Assembly: GCA_945918815.1 (NCBI GenBank)
Contig: CAMEIU010000009.1
Location: 1 to 19,878 of the forward strand
Source of the DNA: an uncultured Clostridia bacterium
GTDB taxonomy: Bacteria > Bacillota > Clostridia > Oscillospirales > Oscillospiraceae
Reading direction: 5' to 3'
Length of the DNA stretch: 19,878 bases
The position numbers and the translations under genes were made by a program. Below the pieces are notes generated by a model. That model was given only the letters and a program-made list of their open reading frames with translations. It was not told the DNA's origin and searched no databases. Positions 9,577 through 16,300 of this stretch are shown here, in pieces; positions within the stretch are counted from its first letter, which is position 1, and each line of letters opens with the position of its first letter.

Positions 9577-10545
9577 CTATTCCATATAAAATCCCGGAAA
9601 ATATTCCGCCACAAAGTCCACCTTCTCCACCTGGAACTGCTTTTTGTCCAGATATTGCAGGATCCCGCCGTCGGTTTTAAAATCAAACAGCAGCTTGTAG
9701 GAGTAGAGGGCCTGGTAGGTCCGGTCGTAGCGTTTGTCCAGCTTGCCGTATTTCCCGTCGCCGAGAAGCGGGTGCCCGGCGGCGGCCATCTGGGCGCGGA
9801 TCTGGTGGGTCCGGCCGGTGACCAGCTCGCACTCCACCAGGGATAGACCGTCCCGGCTGGCCAGGGTCTCATACTTGGTGATGCAGGTCTTGGAGCCCTT
9901 CTGGCTCTCTTTGGTCACATAGACCCGGTTCTTCACCGCATCCTTGAACAGGTAGCCGGTCAGGGTGCCGCTCTTCGGCTTCGGCGTCCCGTGGACGATG
10001 CAGAGGTACCGCTTGTCCAGCTCCCGGTCCTTGATCTTCTGATTGAGAATCCGCAGCGCCTCGGCGTTCTTGGCGGCGATGACGATGCCGCCGGTGTTCC
10101 GGTCAATGCGGTTGCAGAGGGCCGGGGCGAAGCTGTGTTCCTCCCGGGGCCGCCACTCCCGCTTGGCGTAGAGATAGGCCTGAATGTGGTCGATGAGGGT
10201 CTTGCCGTATTCGGCTCCGTCGTGAGGATGGACGGCCTGGCCCGGCTTCTTGTCCACGAGAATCACGTTCTCGTCCTCATAGACGATGTGCAGCTTCGGA
10301 ACCGCCACGGTCAGATAGGCGTTGTCCGGCTTGGGTGTCTCGAAGAATTCGTCGTTGATATATAATTGTAAGACGTCCCCCGCCTGGAGCCTTGTATCCC
10401 GGGCGGCTCCCTTGCCGTTGACCTTGATGCGCTTGAGGCGGATATATTTTTGCAGCAGGGAAGCGGGCAGCAGGGGCACGGCCTTGGCCACAAACCGGTC
10501 CAGCCGCTGCCCAGCGTCATTTTTCCCCACGGAAAGCTCTTTCAT
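9577..10545 (-). CDS. RluA-family pseudouridine synthase
   Basis: Converts a uridine in structured RNA, most likely 23S rRNA, to pseudouridine. 322 residues, typical for the family. Residues 1 to about 65 form an S4-type RNA-binding domain (GQRLDRFVAK, LQKYIRLKRIKVNG); the catalytic domain follows. The catalytic aspartate is D148 in NRIDRNTGG, where most relatives have HRLDR-T-SG; the RTHQIRAQMAAAGHPLLGD block is also present. The ATG at 10543-10545 is preceded on the minus strand by AAAGGGG. It stands alone between repeat-filled gaps, with its own promoter at 10584-10612. Sequence alone does not say which site it modifies (RluB/C/D-type), so no specific symbol is given. Confidence 0.9.
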   Translation of the reverse strand: MKELSVGKNDAGQRLDRFVAKAVPLLPASLLQKYIRLKRIKVNGKGAARDTRLQAGDVLQLYINDEFFETPKPDNAYLTVAVPKLHIVYEDENVILVDKKPGQAVHPHDGAEYGKTLIDHIQAYLYAKREWRPREEHSFAPALCNRIDRNTGGIVIAAKNAEALRILNQKIKDRELDKRYLCIVHGTPKPKSGTLTGYLFKDAVKNRVYVTKESQKGSKTCITKYETLASRDGLSLVECELVTGRTHQIRAQMAAAGHPLLGDGKYGKLDKRYDRTYQALYSYKLLFDFKTDGGILQYLDKKQFQVEKVDFVAEYFPGFYME

Positions 10546-10583
10546 AAAAATTTCCCCTTTCTTTTTCGGGAGAAGCCGAGTAT

Positions 10584-10612
10584 ATTATATCGGAATAATT
10601 GTCAATTGACAA
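10584..10612 (-). promoter_or_regulatory. Promoter of the pseudouridine synthase gene
   Basis: On the minus strand TTGTCA (plus 10607-10612), a 17-bp spacer, TATAAT (plus 10584-10589). The -35 box and part of the spacer lie inside the family A repeat, so the repeat probably donates part of this promoter. Confidence 0.65.
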
Positions 10613-10655
10613 TGGACAATTGACAATGGAGGTGTCCCTTCGGGACGATTGAAAT
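10597..10655 (+). repeat. Dispersed repeat family A, copy A4
   Basis: Best-preserved copy: alternating ATTGACAATGGACA units, then GGAGGTGTCCC, a TTC loop and GGGAC (10634-10638 with 10642-10646), then GATTGAAAT. Shares 27 identical bases with A3. Placed across the promoter of the pseudouridine synthase gene. Confidence 0.8.
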
Positions 10656-10692
10656 TCATGGATGCACCCTCGTGCTTTTTTGGAAATCCTTC

Positions 10693-10781
10693 TGTAGGGC
10701 GCGGCGACCCGACGCACCGTGGGGGGTTCGTCCAAGAATCCGGCTTCCCGCAAGCGGCACGTCCAGTGGCCGTGCCCTACA
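10693..10781 (+). mobile_element. Family C miniature element, copy C1 (about 89 bp, non-coding)
   Basis: Bounded by TGTAGGGC and GCCCTACA, i.e. inverted termini. Its right end (10753-10781) is, base for base, the reverse complement of 16301-16329 in copy C2; the left end is also similar to the other C2 end, while the centres differ. It has no coding potential. Structure fits a MITE-like or REP-like element moved in trans; no transposase is present in the window. Confidence 0.65.
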
Positions 10782-10842
10782 AGAAGTTTCTGCGTTCTGC
10801 TGTGCCTGTATGATTTTTCTGCCTTCAAATCGAAAAAAGTAT

Positions 10843-10871
10843 TTGACTTTAGGTTGCCCTTCTTATATAAT
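10843..10871 (+). promoter_or_regulatory. Promoter of yceD-rpmF
   Basis: TTGACT at 10843-10848, a 17-bp spacer, TATAAT at 10866-10871. Transcription should begin near 10878, which rules out the upstream ATG at 10877 as the yceD start. Confidence 0.88.
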
Positions 10872-10903
10872 AACCAATGCACGATTATGGATTGGAGAGA
10901 GCT

Positions 10904-11404
10904 ATGCTTCTAGGATTGTCTAAAATTATCGACTGCCCGGGCGGCGTGGTTCCCTTTGAAACAAGCCTTGACCTCAGCCAAATGGAATTTGGCGGCTCCT
11001 GTCCCATCTCCGAGCCGGTCCACGCCGTGGGCCAGGTGCGGAATACGGCCGGGGTCCTCGTTCTGACGGGCGATGTGACCACCAGGCTCCATGGGGTCTG
11101 CGACCGCTGTGCCAAGCCCTTTGAACGGGACTTTGCCGTTTCCTTGGAGGCCGTGCTGGTAACAAAGGTGGAGTCCGACGGACTGGAGGACCCCTGGACC
11201 TTTGAGTTGGATGGCGACAATGCTGATTTGGACGACATCCTGACCACCGCTGTTGTCCTGAATATGGACAGCAAGCTGCTGTGCAGCGAGGACTGCAAGG
11301 GCCTCTGCCCCCGGTGCGGCGCCGACCTGAACCTGGGTCCCTGTTCATGCAAGCCGGAGCCGGACCCGCGTTTGGCGGTTCTGCAGCAGCTTTTGAAAAA
11401 GTAG
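10904..11404 (+). CDS. yceD: YceD/DUF177 family protein (23S rRNA accumulation protein)
   Basis: Small cytoplasmic protein of the YceD (DUF177, YlbN in Bacillus) family, linked in other bacteria to 23S rRNA accumulation or large-subunit assembly. 166 residues from the ATG at 10904, which follows GGAGAG at 10894-10899; an in-frame ATG at 10877 coincides with the predicted transcription start and is rejected. The family core CDRCAKPF (C66, C69) is present. The C-terminus holds six more cysteines (C127, C131, C135, C138, C147, C149, e.g. GLCPRCGADLN), resembling a metal-binding finger. The gene sits 42 bp upstream of rpmF with no terminator between, the classic yceD-rpmF pairing, which supports a ribosome-related role. 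The exact biochemical activity is unknown. Confidence 0.9.
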   Translation: MLLGLSKIIDCPGGVVPFETSLDLSQMEFGGSCPISEPVHAVGQVRNTAGVLVLTGDVTTRLHGVCDRCAKPFERDFAVSLEAVLVTKVESDGLEDPWTFELDGDNADLDDILTTAVVLNMDSKLLCSEDCKGLCPRCGADLNLGPCSCKPEPDPRLAVLQQLLKK

Positions 11405-11446
11405 ATAAGATGCCAATGCGGCATTTCAACCAAGGAGGTGTACCAA

Positions 11447-11632
11447 ATGGCAGTACCCAAGAGAAAAGTATCCAAGGCGAGAAGAGATAAGAGACGCAGC
11501 TCCCACTGGAAGCTGAGCATCCCCGGCGTCGTCGCTTGCCCCAAGTGCGGCGAACCCCGCCTGCCCCACAGAGCCTGCAAGGCTTGCGGCACCTACAATG
11601 GCCGTGAAGTCATCGCGGTTGAGGCAAAATAA
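11447..11632 (+). CDS. rpmF: 50S ribosomal protein L32 (zinc-binding form)
   Basis: Structural protein of the large ribosomal subunit. 61 residues, starting MAVPKRKVSKARRDKRRS, the family hallmark. Four cysteines C31, C34, C44 and C47 (CPKCGEPRLPHRACKACG) make it the zinc-ribbon (C+) type. The ATG at 11447, with AAGGAGGTG at 11432-11440, is preferred over an in-frame upstream codon at 11438 because of that ribosome binding site and the conserved N-terminus. Co-transcribed with yceD and followed by a terminator at 11652-11687. No zinc-free paralogue is visible in this window. Confidence 0.97.
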   Translation: MAVPKRKVSKARRDKRRSSHWKLSIPGVVACPKCGEPRLPHRACKACGTYNGREVIAVEAK

Positions 11633-11651
11633 AATCCGCCAACAAAGAGTG

Positions 11652-11687
11652 AGAAGAGGGCAGATCTATGCTCTCTTCTTTTCTTTT
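11652..11687 (+). terminator. Rho-independent terminator of yceD-rpmF
   Basis: AGAAGAGGGCA (11652-11662) pairs with TGCTCTCTTCT (11669-11679) with one G-T pair, 6-nt loop, followed by a T-rich tract TTTTCTTTT to 11687. Lies 20 bp after the rpmF stop. Confidence 0.88.
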
Positions 11688-11698
11688 GACCTGTTTTC

Positions 11699-11721
11699 TG
11701 TAGGGCGGCTATCAGCCGCCC
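11699..11721. repeat. Short GTAGGGC hairpin related to families B and C
   Basis: TGTAGGGCGGCT followed by ATC and AGCCGCCC: an 8-bp perfect stem (11703-11710 with 11714-11721). It shares the TGTAGGGC beginning of the family C elements and sits between the rpmF terminator and the der promoter. It may be a minimal relative of those elements. Confidence 0.45.
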
Positions 11722-11740
11722 GCGATTCCCCATTTCCTAC

Positions 11741-11769
11741 TTGCTTTTTCTCTGGATAGAGAATAGAAT
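11741..11769 (+). promoter_or_regulatory. Promoter of der
   Basis: TTGCTT at 11741-11746, a 17-bp spacer, TAGAAT at 11764-11769, about 40 bp before the der start codon. It is preceded by a terminator, so der needs its own promoter. Confidence 0.65.
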
Positions 11770-11809
11770 TGTTCCAATAGAGCAAAAATCCAACCAAGGA
11801 GGTGCCGGC

Positions 11810-13138
11810 ATGGCAAAGCCGATCGTCGCCATTGTGGGCCGCCCCAATGTGGGCAAATCCATGTTATTCAATAAACTGACCGGCAAGCGCATGGCCATCG
11901 TGGAGGACACCCCCGGCGTCACCCGGGACCGGATCTACGGGACCTGCGAGTGGAACGGCCGGGAATTTTCTCTGGTGGACACCGGCGGCATCGAGCCGGG
12001 CACCGACAGCGAAATGCTCCAGTTCATGCGCCGTCAGGCGGAGATCGCCATTGAGACCGCCGACGTGATCATCATGGTCACCGACGTCACCGTGGGCATG
12101 ACCGCCGCCGACGCGGAAGTGGCCACCATGCTCAAGCGGGCCAAGAAGCCCGTGGTGGTGGCCGTCAACAAGTGCGATCAGGTGGGCGGCGTGAACCCGG
12201 AGGTCTATGAGTTCTACGGCCTGGGCCTGGGAGATCCCATCGAGGTCTCCGCCATCCATGGCCACGGCACCGGCGACCTGCTGGACGCCTGCGTGGAGAG
12301 CTTCCCCGACGAGGACGCAGGGGAAGAGGACGACGACCGGATCAAGGTCGCCATCATCGGCAAGCCCAACGTGGGCAAGTCCAGCCTGTTGAACCAGATC
12401 CTGGGCCAGGAGCGGGTCATCGTGTCCAACGTGGCCGGTACCACCCGGGATGCCATCGACAGCAATTTTGACAACGAATTCGGCAAATACTGCTTCATCG
12501 ACACCGCCGGCATGCGCCGCAAGTCCAAGGTGGACGACGCCATTGAGAAGTATTCCAACCTGCGCACCATCGCCGCCATCGACCGGGCGGACGTGTGCCT
12601 GATTTTGATCGACGCCAACGACGGCGTCACGGAGCAGGACACCAAGATCGCCGGTCTGGCCCATGAGGCGGGCAAGGCATCCATCCTGGTGGTCAACAAG
12701 TGGGACATGGTGGAGAAGGACACCAACACCATGGACAAGATGACCGACGAGGTCCGCCGGGATTTGAGCTATATGTCCTACGCCCCGGTGCTGTTCATCT
12801 CGGCCCTGACCGGCCAGCGGGTGGAGAAGCTGTACCAGCTGATCAACGAAGTGGCTGCCCAGACGGCATTGCGGATCACCACCGGCATGCTCAACAATAT
12901 CCTCGAGGACGCCACCGCCCGGGTCCAGCCGCCCAGCGACAAGGGCCGCCGGTTGAAGATCTACTATATGACCCAGGTGGGCGTGAAGCCGCCCCACTTC
13001 GTGGTCTTCTGCAACGACGCCCGGCTCTTCCACTTCTCCTACCAGCGGTACCTGGAAAACCAGCTCCGCGCCGTCTTCGGCCTCATGGGCACCCCCATCA
13101 AGCTGACCATCCGGCAAAAAGGCGACAAGGATATTTAA
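11810..13138 (+). CDS. der: Ribosome-assembly GTPase Der (EngA)
   Basis: Essential GTPase with two tandem G domains that helps mature the 50S subunit. 442 residues, normal length. The first G domain has GRPNVGKS at 10-17, DTPG at 33-36, DTGG at 57-60 and NKCD at 120-123; the second has GKPNVGKS at 184-191, DTAG at 231-234 and NKWD at 296-299. An acidic linker (DEDAGEEDDD, 167-176) separates them and the C-terminal KH-like domain covers roughly 355-440 (MTQVGVKPPHFVVFCND). The ATG at 11810 follows AAGGAGGTG; an upstream in-frame TTG at 11741 lies in the -35 box and is rejected. plsY begins 57 bp downstream, after a palindrome derived from the dispersed repeats. Confidence 0.97.
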   Translation: MAKPIVAIVGRPNVGKSMLFNKLTGKRMAIVEDTPGVTRDRIYGTCEWNGREFSLVDTGGIEPGTDSEMLQFMRRQAEIAIETADVIIMVTDVTVGMTAADAEVATMLKRAKKPVVVAVNKCDQVGGVNPEVYEFYGLGLGDPIEVSAIHGHGTGDLLDACVESFPDEDAGEEDDDRIKVAIIGKPNVGKSSLLNQILGQERVIVSNVAGTTRDAIDSNFDNEFGKYCFIDTAGMRRKSKVDDAIEKYSNLRTIAAIDRADVCLILIDANDGVTEQDTKIAGLAHEAGKASILVVNKWDMVEKDTNTMDKMTDEVRRDLSYMSYAPVLFISALTGQRVEKLYQLINEVAAQTALRITTGMLNNILEDATARVQPPSDKGRRLKIYYMTQVGVKPPHFVVFCNDARLFHFSYQRYLENQLRAVFGLMGTPIKLTIRQKGDKDI

Positions 13139-13149
13139 TTTCAATGGAT

Positions 13150-13174
13150 AATGGACAATTGTCAATTGTCCATT
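13150..13174. repeat. Perfect palindrome built from family A units (A5)
   Basis: AATGGACAATTG (13150-13161), one base, CAATTGTCCATT (13163-13174): a perfect 12-bp inverted repeat from the same ACAATTG/TGGACAA units as family A, without the TTC hairpin. It lies just before the plsY ribosome binding site. A derived fragment is more likely than an operator. Confidence 0.65.
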
Positions 13175-13195
13175 TCAAACAAGAGGTGCTTTGAA

Positions 13196-13813
13196 ATGCA
13201 AGTGTTCCTTTGGCTTCTCGTCCTCGTTCTTGGCTATGCCCTCGGAAATTGCAACGGCGCGCTGCTGATTTCCAAGCTGATGATGCATGACGACGTGCGG
13301 AAGCACGGCAGCGGCAACGCGGGTCTGACCAACTTTTTCCGCACCTACGGCGGCGTCCAGACTCTCCTGGTCATTGCCATCGACGTGGTCAAAACGGTGT
13401 TGGCATGCCTGATCGCGGGCTGGCTGCTGGGGCCCTACGGCTATGCTGCCGAGGCCAAAATGGCAGCCGGCGTGGCGGCCATGCTGGGCCACAGCTATCC
13501 GGCGGTGTCCCAGTTCCGGGGCGGCAAGGGAATCCTCTGCGGCGCGGCCCTGGCGGCGGTCATGGACTGGCGGATCTTTGCGGTGATTCTCGCCATCTTC
13601 GTGGTCACCGTGGCCCTGACCCGCTATGTGTCCCTGGGCTCCGTTCTGGCGGCCACGGCCTTCGGCATCTGCTTCCTGCTGGTGTTCTGGGGCAATTGGT
13701 TCCTCTGCACCCTGGGCGTCCTGGCCCCGTGCTTCGTTATCTTCCGCCACCGGGCCAACATCCAGCGGCTCCTGAACCACACGGAATCCAAATTATCGTT
13801 CCATAAAAAATAG
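13196..13813 (+). CDS. plsY: Acyl-phosphate:glycerol-3-phosphate acyltransferase
   Basis: Membrane enzyme that transfers an acyl group from acyl-phosphate to glycerol-3-phosphate, the first committed step of phospholipid synthesis. 205 residues with several hydrophobic segments. Conserved motifs: GSGNAGLTNFFR at 38-49 (catalytic/G3P site), GHSYPAVSQFRGGKG at 98-112 (phosphate-binding loop) and YVSLGS at 144-149. The ATG at 13196 follows AGAGGTG at 13182-13188; the longer frame from 13151 would translate the repeat palindrome and is rejected. gpsA, which makes its substrate, starts 9 bp downstream, so the pair forms a functional unit, probably read from the der promoter. The C-terminus is basic and cytoplasmic-looking (HRANIQRLLNHTESKLSFHKK region). 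Confidence 0.95.
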   Translation: MQVFLWLLVLVLGYALGNCNGALLISKLMMHDDVRKHGSGNAGLTNFFRTYGGVQTLLVIAIDVVKTVLACLIAGWLLGPYGYAAEAKMAAGVAAMLGHSYPAVSQFRGGKGILCGAALAAVMDWRIFAVILAIFVVTVALTRYVSLGSVLAATAFGICFLLVFWGNWFLCTLGVLAPCFVIFRHRANIQRLLNHTESKLSFHKK

Positions 13814-13822
13814 AGGGATACT

Positions 13823-14821
13823 ATGAACATTGCCATGCTGGGCAGCGGCGCTTGGGGTACGGCCCTGGCGAATCTGCTCTGTGAAAACGGACATACGGTG
13901 ACCCTCTGGACCCGCTCGGCCCAGAGAGCGGCGGACATGGCCCGGAGCCGGATCAATCCCCGGCTGGAGGGCGTGCCGCTGCATCCGAATCTCCAGTTCT
14001 CGTCGGACCTTTCCTGTGCCCAAAGCTGTCAGATGACCGTCCTTGCCACCCCCTCCTATGCCATCCGCCAGACGGCGGCGGCGGTGCGGGAACTGCTGCC
14101 AAAGGACGCTTTGCTGGTGTCCGTCACCAAGGGTATCGAATCCGGCACGGGCCTCCGCATCACCCAGATCATCGAGGAGGAGACTGGCCTCCGGGCGGCG
14201 GCCTTGTCTGGCCCGTCCCATGCCGAGGAGGTTTCCCGGAACATTCCCACGGGCTGCGTGGCGGCCTGCGCCGACATCTCCATGGCGGAGCAGATTCAGG
14301 ATGTGTTCATGAACGACAGCTTCCGGGTCTACGCCAGCGGTGACGTGGTGGGCGTGGAGCTCAGCGCGGCGCTGAAAAACGTCATTGCCCTCTGCGCCGG
14401 TGTCTGCGACGGCCTGGGCCTGGGGGACAACACCAAGGCCCTGCTGGTGACCCGCGGCCTGACGGAGCTGGCAAGGCTCGGCATTGTGCTGGGCGGCCGC
14501 CAGGAGACCTTCGCGGGCCTGGCAGGGGTGGGCGACATGATCGTCACCTGCACCTCCATGCACTCGAGAAGCGGCGCGTCCTGGATTTTGATCGGTCAGG
14601 GCGTGCCGGTCCGGCAGGCCATGGAGCAGGTGGGCGCCGTGGTGGAGGGCTACTACGCCGCCAAGTCCGCCTATGAGCTGAGCCGGAAGGTGGGCGTCGA
14701 AATGCCTATCTCCCGGGAGGCCTACGCCGTCCTCTATGAAGGCAAAGCCCCCGCCGAAACCATCCGCACCCTCATGCGCCGGGACAAGAAGCACGAATTT
14801 GAGGACGCCGGCTGGCTGTAA
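13823..14821 (+). CDS. gpsA: Glycerol-3-phosphate dehydrogenase [NAD(P)+]
   Basis: Reduces dihydroxyacetone phosphate to sn-glycerol-3-phosphate in the cytoplasm, feeding PlsY. 332 residues, normal for the family. The dinucleotide-binding motif GSGAWG is at 7-12 (NIAMLGSGAWGTALA), VTKGIE with K103 and GPSHAEEV at 130-137 form the active-site region, and the catalytic lysine is K185 in ELSAALKNVIALCAG. The ATG at 13823 follows AGAGGGA at 13812-13818, which overlaps the plsY stop. Downstream is the large family B hairpin (14840-14906), which may end the der-plsY-gpsA transcript, although it lacks a clean U-run. Confidence 0.97.
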   Translation: MNIAMLGSGAWGTALANLLCENGHTVTLWTRSAQRAADMARSRINPRLEGVPLHPNLQFSSDLSCAQSCQMTVLATPSYAIRQTAAAVRELLPKDALLVSVTKGIESGTGLRITQIIEEETGLRAAALSGPSHAEEVSRNIPTGCVAACADISMAEQIQDVFMNDSFRVYASGDVVGVELSAALKNVIALCAGVCDGLGLGDNTKALLVTRGLTELARLGIVLGGRQETFAGLAGVGDMIVTCTSMHSRSGASWILIGQGVPVRQAMEQVGAVVEGYYAAKSAYELSRKVGVEMPISREAYAVLYEGKAPAETIRTLMRRDKKHEFEDAGWL

Positions 14822-14839
14822 ATTGACATTGATTTCACG

Positions 14840-14906
14840 CCGTAGGGGCGACCCTTGCGGTCGCCCGACTGCGCACTGCGGGCGACCGCAAGGGTCGCCC
14901 CTACGG
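14840..14906. repeat. Family B element with perfect 27-bp inverted arms (B2)
   Basis: Left arm 14840-14866 and right arm 14880-14906 are exact reverse complements, with a 13-nt centre containing the palindrome TGCGCA. Each arm contains its own shorter GCGACC/GGTCGC inverted repeat. The right arm is identical to 4449-4475 in B1. It lies between convergent gpsA and rpmB and could extrude as a cruciform or act as a transcript-end hairpin. Confidence 0.85.
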
Positions 14907-14916
14907 TTTCTAAACA

Positions 14917-14955
14917 ATAAAAAACAAAACAGCTGCGGACTTGCTTCCGCAGCTG
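14917..14955 (-). terminator. Rho-independent terminator of rpmB
   Basis: Perfect 10-bp stem CAGCTGCGGA (14930-14939) / TCCGCAGCTG (14946-14955), 6-nt loop. On the minus strand it is followed by TTTTGTTTTTTATT (plus 14916-14929), a strong U-tract. It lies 20 bp past the rpmB stop. Confidence 0.9.
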
Positions 14956-14975
14956 ACTTGTTTTGCATATTGATG

Positions 14976-15164
14976 TTAGATCGCCCGCTGGACCTTGTTG
15001 GAACGAAGGCATCTGGTACAGACGTACACATGGCGAGGAGTACCGTCAACAATAGCCTTTACGCGCTTGACGTTGGGCTTCCAAGCTCTGTTGGAACGTC
15101 TATGGGAGTGAGAGACCTTGATACCGAAAGTCACACCCTTGCCGCAGATATCGCACTTTGCCAC
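14976..15164 (-). CDS. rpmB: 50S ribosomal protein L28 (zinc-binding form)
   Basis: Structural protein of the large ribosomal subunit. 62 residues, beginning MAKCDICGKGVTFG and containing HSHRRSNRAWKPNVK, the family signature. C4, C7, C49 and C52 form the zinc site, so this is the C+ type, as is L32 in this window. The start is GTG at 15162-15164 on the minus strand, preceded by AAGGAGG (plus 15173-15179) with 8-base spacing; the same frame runs on upstream to 15338, but that extension has no family resemblance and crosses the promoter. Single-gene unit with its own promoter (15222-15250) and terminator, divergent from hprK. Confidence 0.95.
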   Translation of the reverse strand: MAKCDICGKGVTFGIKVSHSHRRSNRAWKPNVKRVKAIVDGTPRHVYVCTRCLRSNKVQRAI

Positions 15165-15221
15165 TTGCTGCACCTCCTTGCCACTACAAATTTCACATTG
15201 CGCCCCTAAAGACGCCCCAAT

Positions 15222-15250
15222 ATCATAGCAGATATGATTTGAAAATGCAA
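15222..15250 (-). promoter_or_regulatory. Promoter of rpmB
   Basis: On the minus strand TTGCAT (plus 15245-15250), a 17-bp spacer, TATGAT (plus 15222-15227) with TG one base upstream (extended -10). Leader of about 50 nt to the GTG. Confidence 0.8.
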
Positions 15251-15287
15251 GGAAAAGTTTCGGCCTCGTGGAAAAAATTTTCCCATG

Positions 15288-15316
15288 TTGCGAAAGAAGG
15301 GAAAACAGGCTATAAT
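15288..15316 (+). promoter_or_regulatory. Promoter of hprK
   Basis: TTGCGA at 15288-15293, a 17-bp spacer, TATAAT at 15311-15316. The predicted start near 15323 coincides with the ribosome binding site, so the leader is only about 15 nt. The near-palindrome GGAAAAAATTTTCC (15270-15283) lies just upstream, between this and the divergent rpmB promoter. Confidence 0.75.
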
Positions 15317-15336
15317 CGAAACGAGGAGTTGAGAAC

Positions 15337-16275
15337 ATGGTTCATATCTACAGCGTCGCCCTCTCCAAGCTGGTGGAGGAGTTCAATATGATTCCGCTGT
15401 TCAAGGCGACGGATTTTGACAAGATCCGCGTCACGGTGGAGGATGTCAGCCGTCCCGGCTTGCAGCTGGCCGGATTTTTCGATCATTTTGAGCCCATGCG
15501 GCTCCAGGTCCTGGGCATCGTGGAGACCACCTATCTTCAAAAGCTCAGCAGCGAGCAGCGGGCCATTATTTTTGACCATCTGTTTTCCTATAAGATTCCG
15601 GCCCTGATCATCGCCCGGAATCTGGAGCCGTCGCCGGAGTGCCTGGAGATGGCCAAGAAGCACAACATCACCGTCCTGCGCAGCCAGGAGACCACCTCCT
15701 ATATCGTCTCCAGCCTGATCACCTCTTTGAAAGCCTATCTGGCTCCCCGCATCACCCGTCACGGCGTGTTGGTGGAGATCTACGGCGAGGGCATTCTGAT
15801 TTTGGGCGACAGCGGCATCGGCAAGAGCGAGGCCGCCGTGGAGCTGGTCAAGCGGGGCCACCGGCTCATTGCCGACGACGCCGTGGAGATCAAGCGCATT
15901 TCTCCCTCCGAACTGGAGGGCGGCGCGCCGGAGGTGCTGCGGCACTATGTGGAGATGCGCGGCATCGGCGTCATCAACATGGCGAAGCTCTTCGGCATGG
16001 GCGCGGTCCGGGACAGCGCCCGCATCGATCTCATCATCAACATCGTCCCCTGGCAGGACGGCGAGGTCTACGACCGCCTGGGCCTGGAGAACAAGTATAT
16101 GGACATTCTCGGCGTCAAGGTGCCGTCCATCACCATTCCGGTGACGCCCGGCCGGAATTTGGCCGTGATCTTCGAGGTGGCCGCCATGAACAACCGCCAG
16201 AAGCGCATGGGCTACAACGCCGCCGTGGAATTCACCGACCAATTGAGCAAATTTTTCGATCATTCGCAGGAATGA
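15337..16275 (+). CDS. hprK: HPr kinase/phosphorylase
   Basis: Bifunctional enzyme that phosphorylates, and dephosphorylates, HPr on its regulatory serine in response to glycolytic intermediates, controlling carbon catabolite repression in Gram-positives. 312 residues. The N-terminal domain covers about 1-135. The kinase domain has the conserved RHGVLVEIYG (H142), Walker A GDSGIGKS at 157-164, HRLIADDAVEI (D180, D181), the family signature EMRGIGVINMAKLFGMG at 207-222, and the PVTPGRN loop at 268-274. ATG at 15337 follows GAGGAG at 15323-15328. First gene of a conserved cluster with murB, rapZ, glmR and whiA; a family C element separates it from murB. Its substrate HPr is not encoded here. 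Confidence 0.96.
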   Translation: MVHIYSVALSKLVEEFNMIPLFKATDFDKIRVTVEDVSRPGLQLAGFFDHFEPMRLQVLGIVETTYLQKLSSEQRAIIFDHLFSYKIPALIIARNLEPSPECLEMAKKHNITVLRSQETTSYIVSSLITSLKAYLAPRITRHGVLVEIYGEGILILGDSGIGKSEAAVELVKRGHRLIADDAVEIKRISPSELEGGAPEVLRHYVEMRGIGVINMAKLFGMGAVRDSARIDLIINIVPWQDGEVYDRLGLENKYMDILGVKVPSITIPVTPGRNLAVIFEVAAMNNRQKRMGYNAAVEFTDQLSKFFDHSQE

Positions 16276-16300
16276 CCGCCAGAAAACACATATCTGACCC

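Larger units (their letters stand above)
10546..10903. other. Gene-free stretch of 358 bp: two promoters and two kinds of repeat
   Basis: From left to right it holds the ribosome binding site and promoter of the pseudouridine synthase gene (minus), a family A repeat, a GCACCCTCGTGC motif followed by six T (10664-10681), the family C element at 10693-10781, about 60 bp with no recognisable signal (10782-10842), and the promoter and ribosome binding site of yceD. No credible small gene was found on either strand. Confidence 0.8.

Noticed and set aside
10664..10681. GCACCCTCGTGC plus six T as a terminator
   Set aside because: Stem of only four base pairs and no upstream plus-strand gene to terminate; better explained as a repeat fragment.
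10877..10879. ATG at 10877 as the start of yceD
   Set aside because: It lies at the predicted transcription start and lacks a ribosome binding site; ATG 10904 has GGAGAG upstream.
11864..13165. 433-codon open frame opposite der
   Set aside because: Shadow of der, whose two complete G domains are on the plus strand.
13793..15052. 419-codon open frame on the minus strand opposite gpsA
   Set aside because: Runs through the B2 palindrome and the rpmB terminator; no motif, no start signals.
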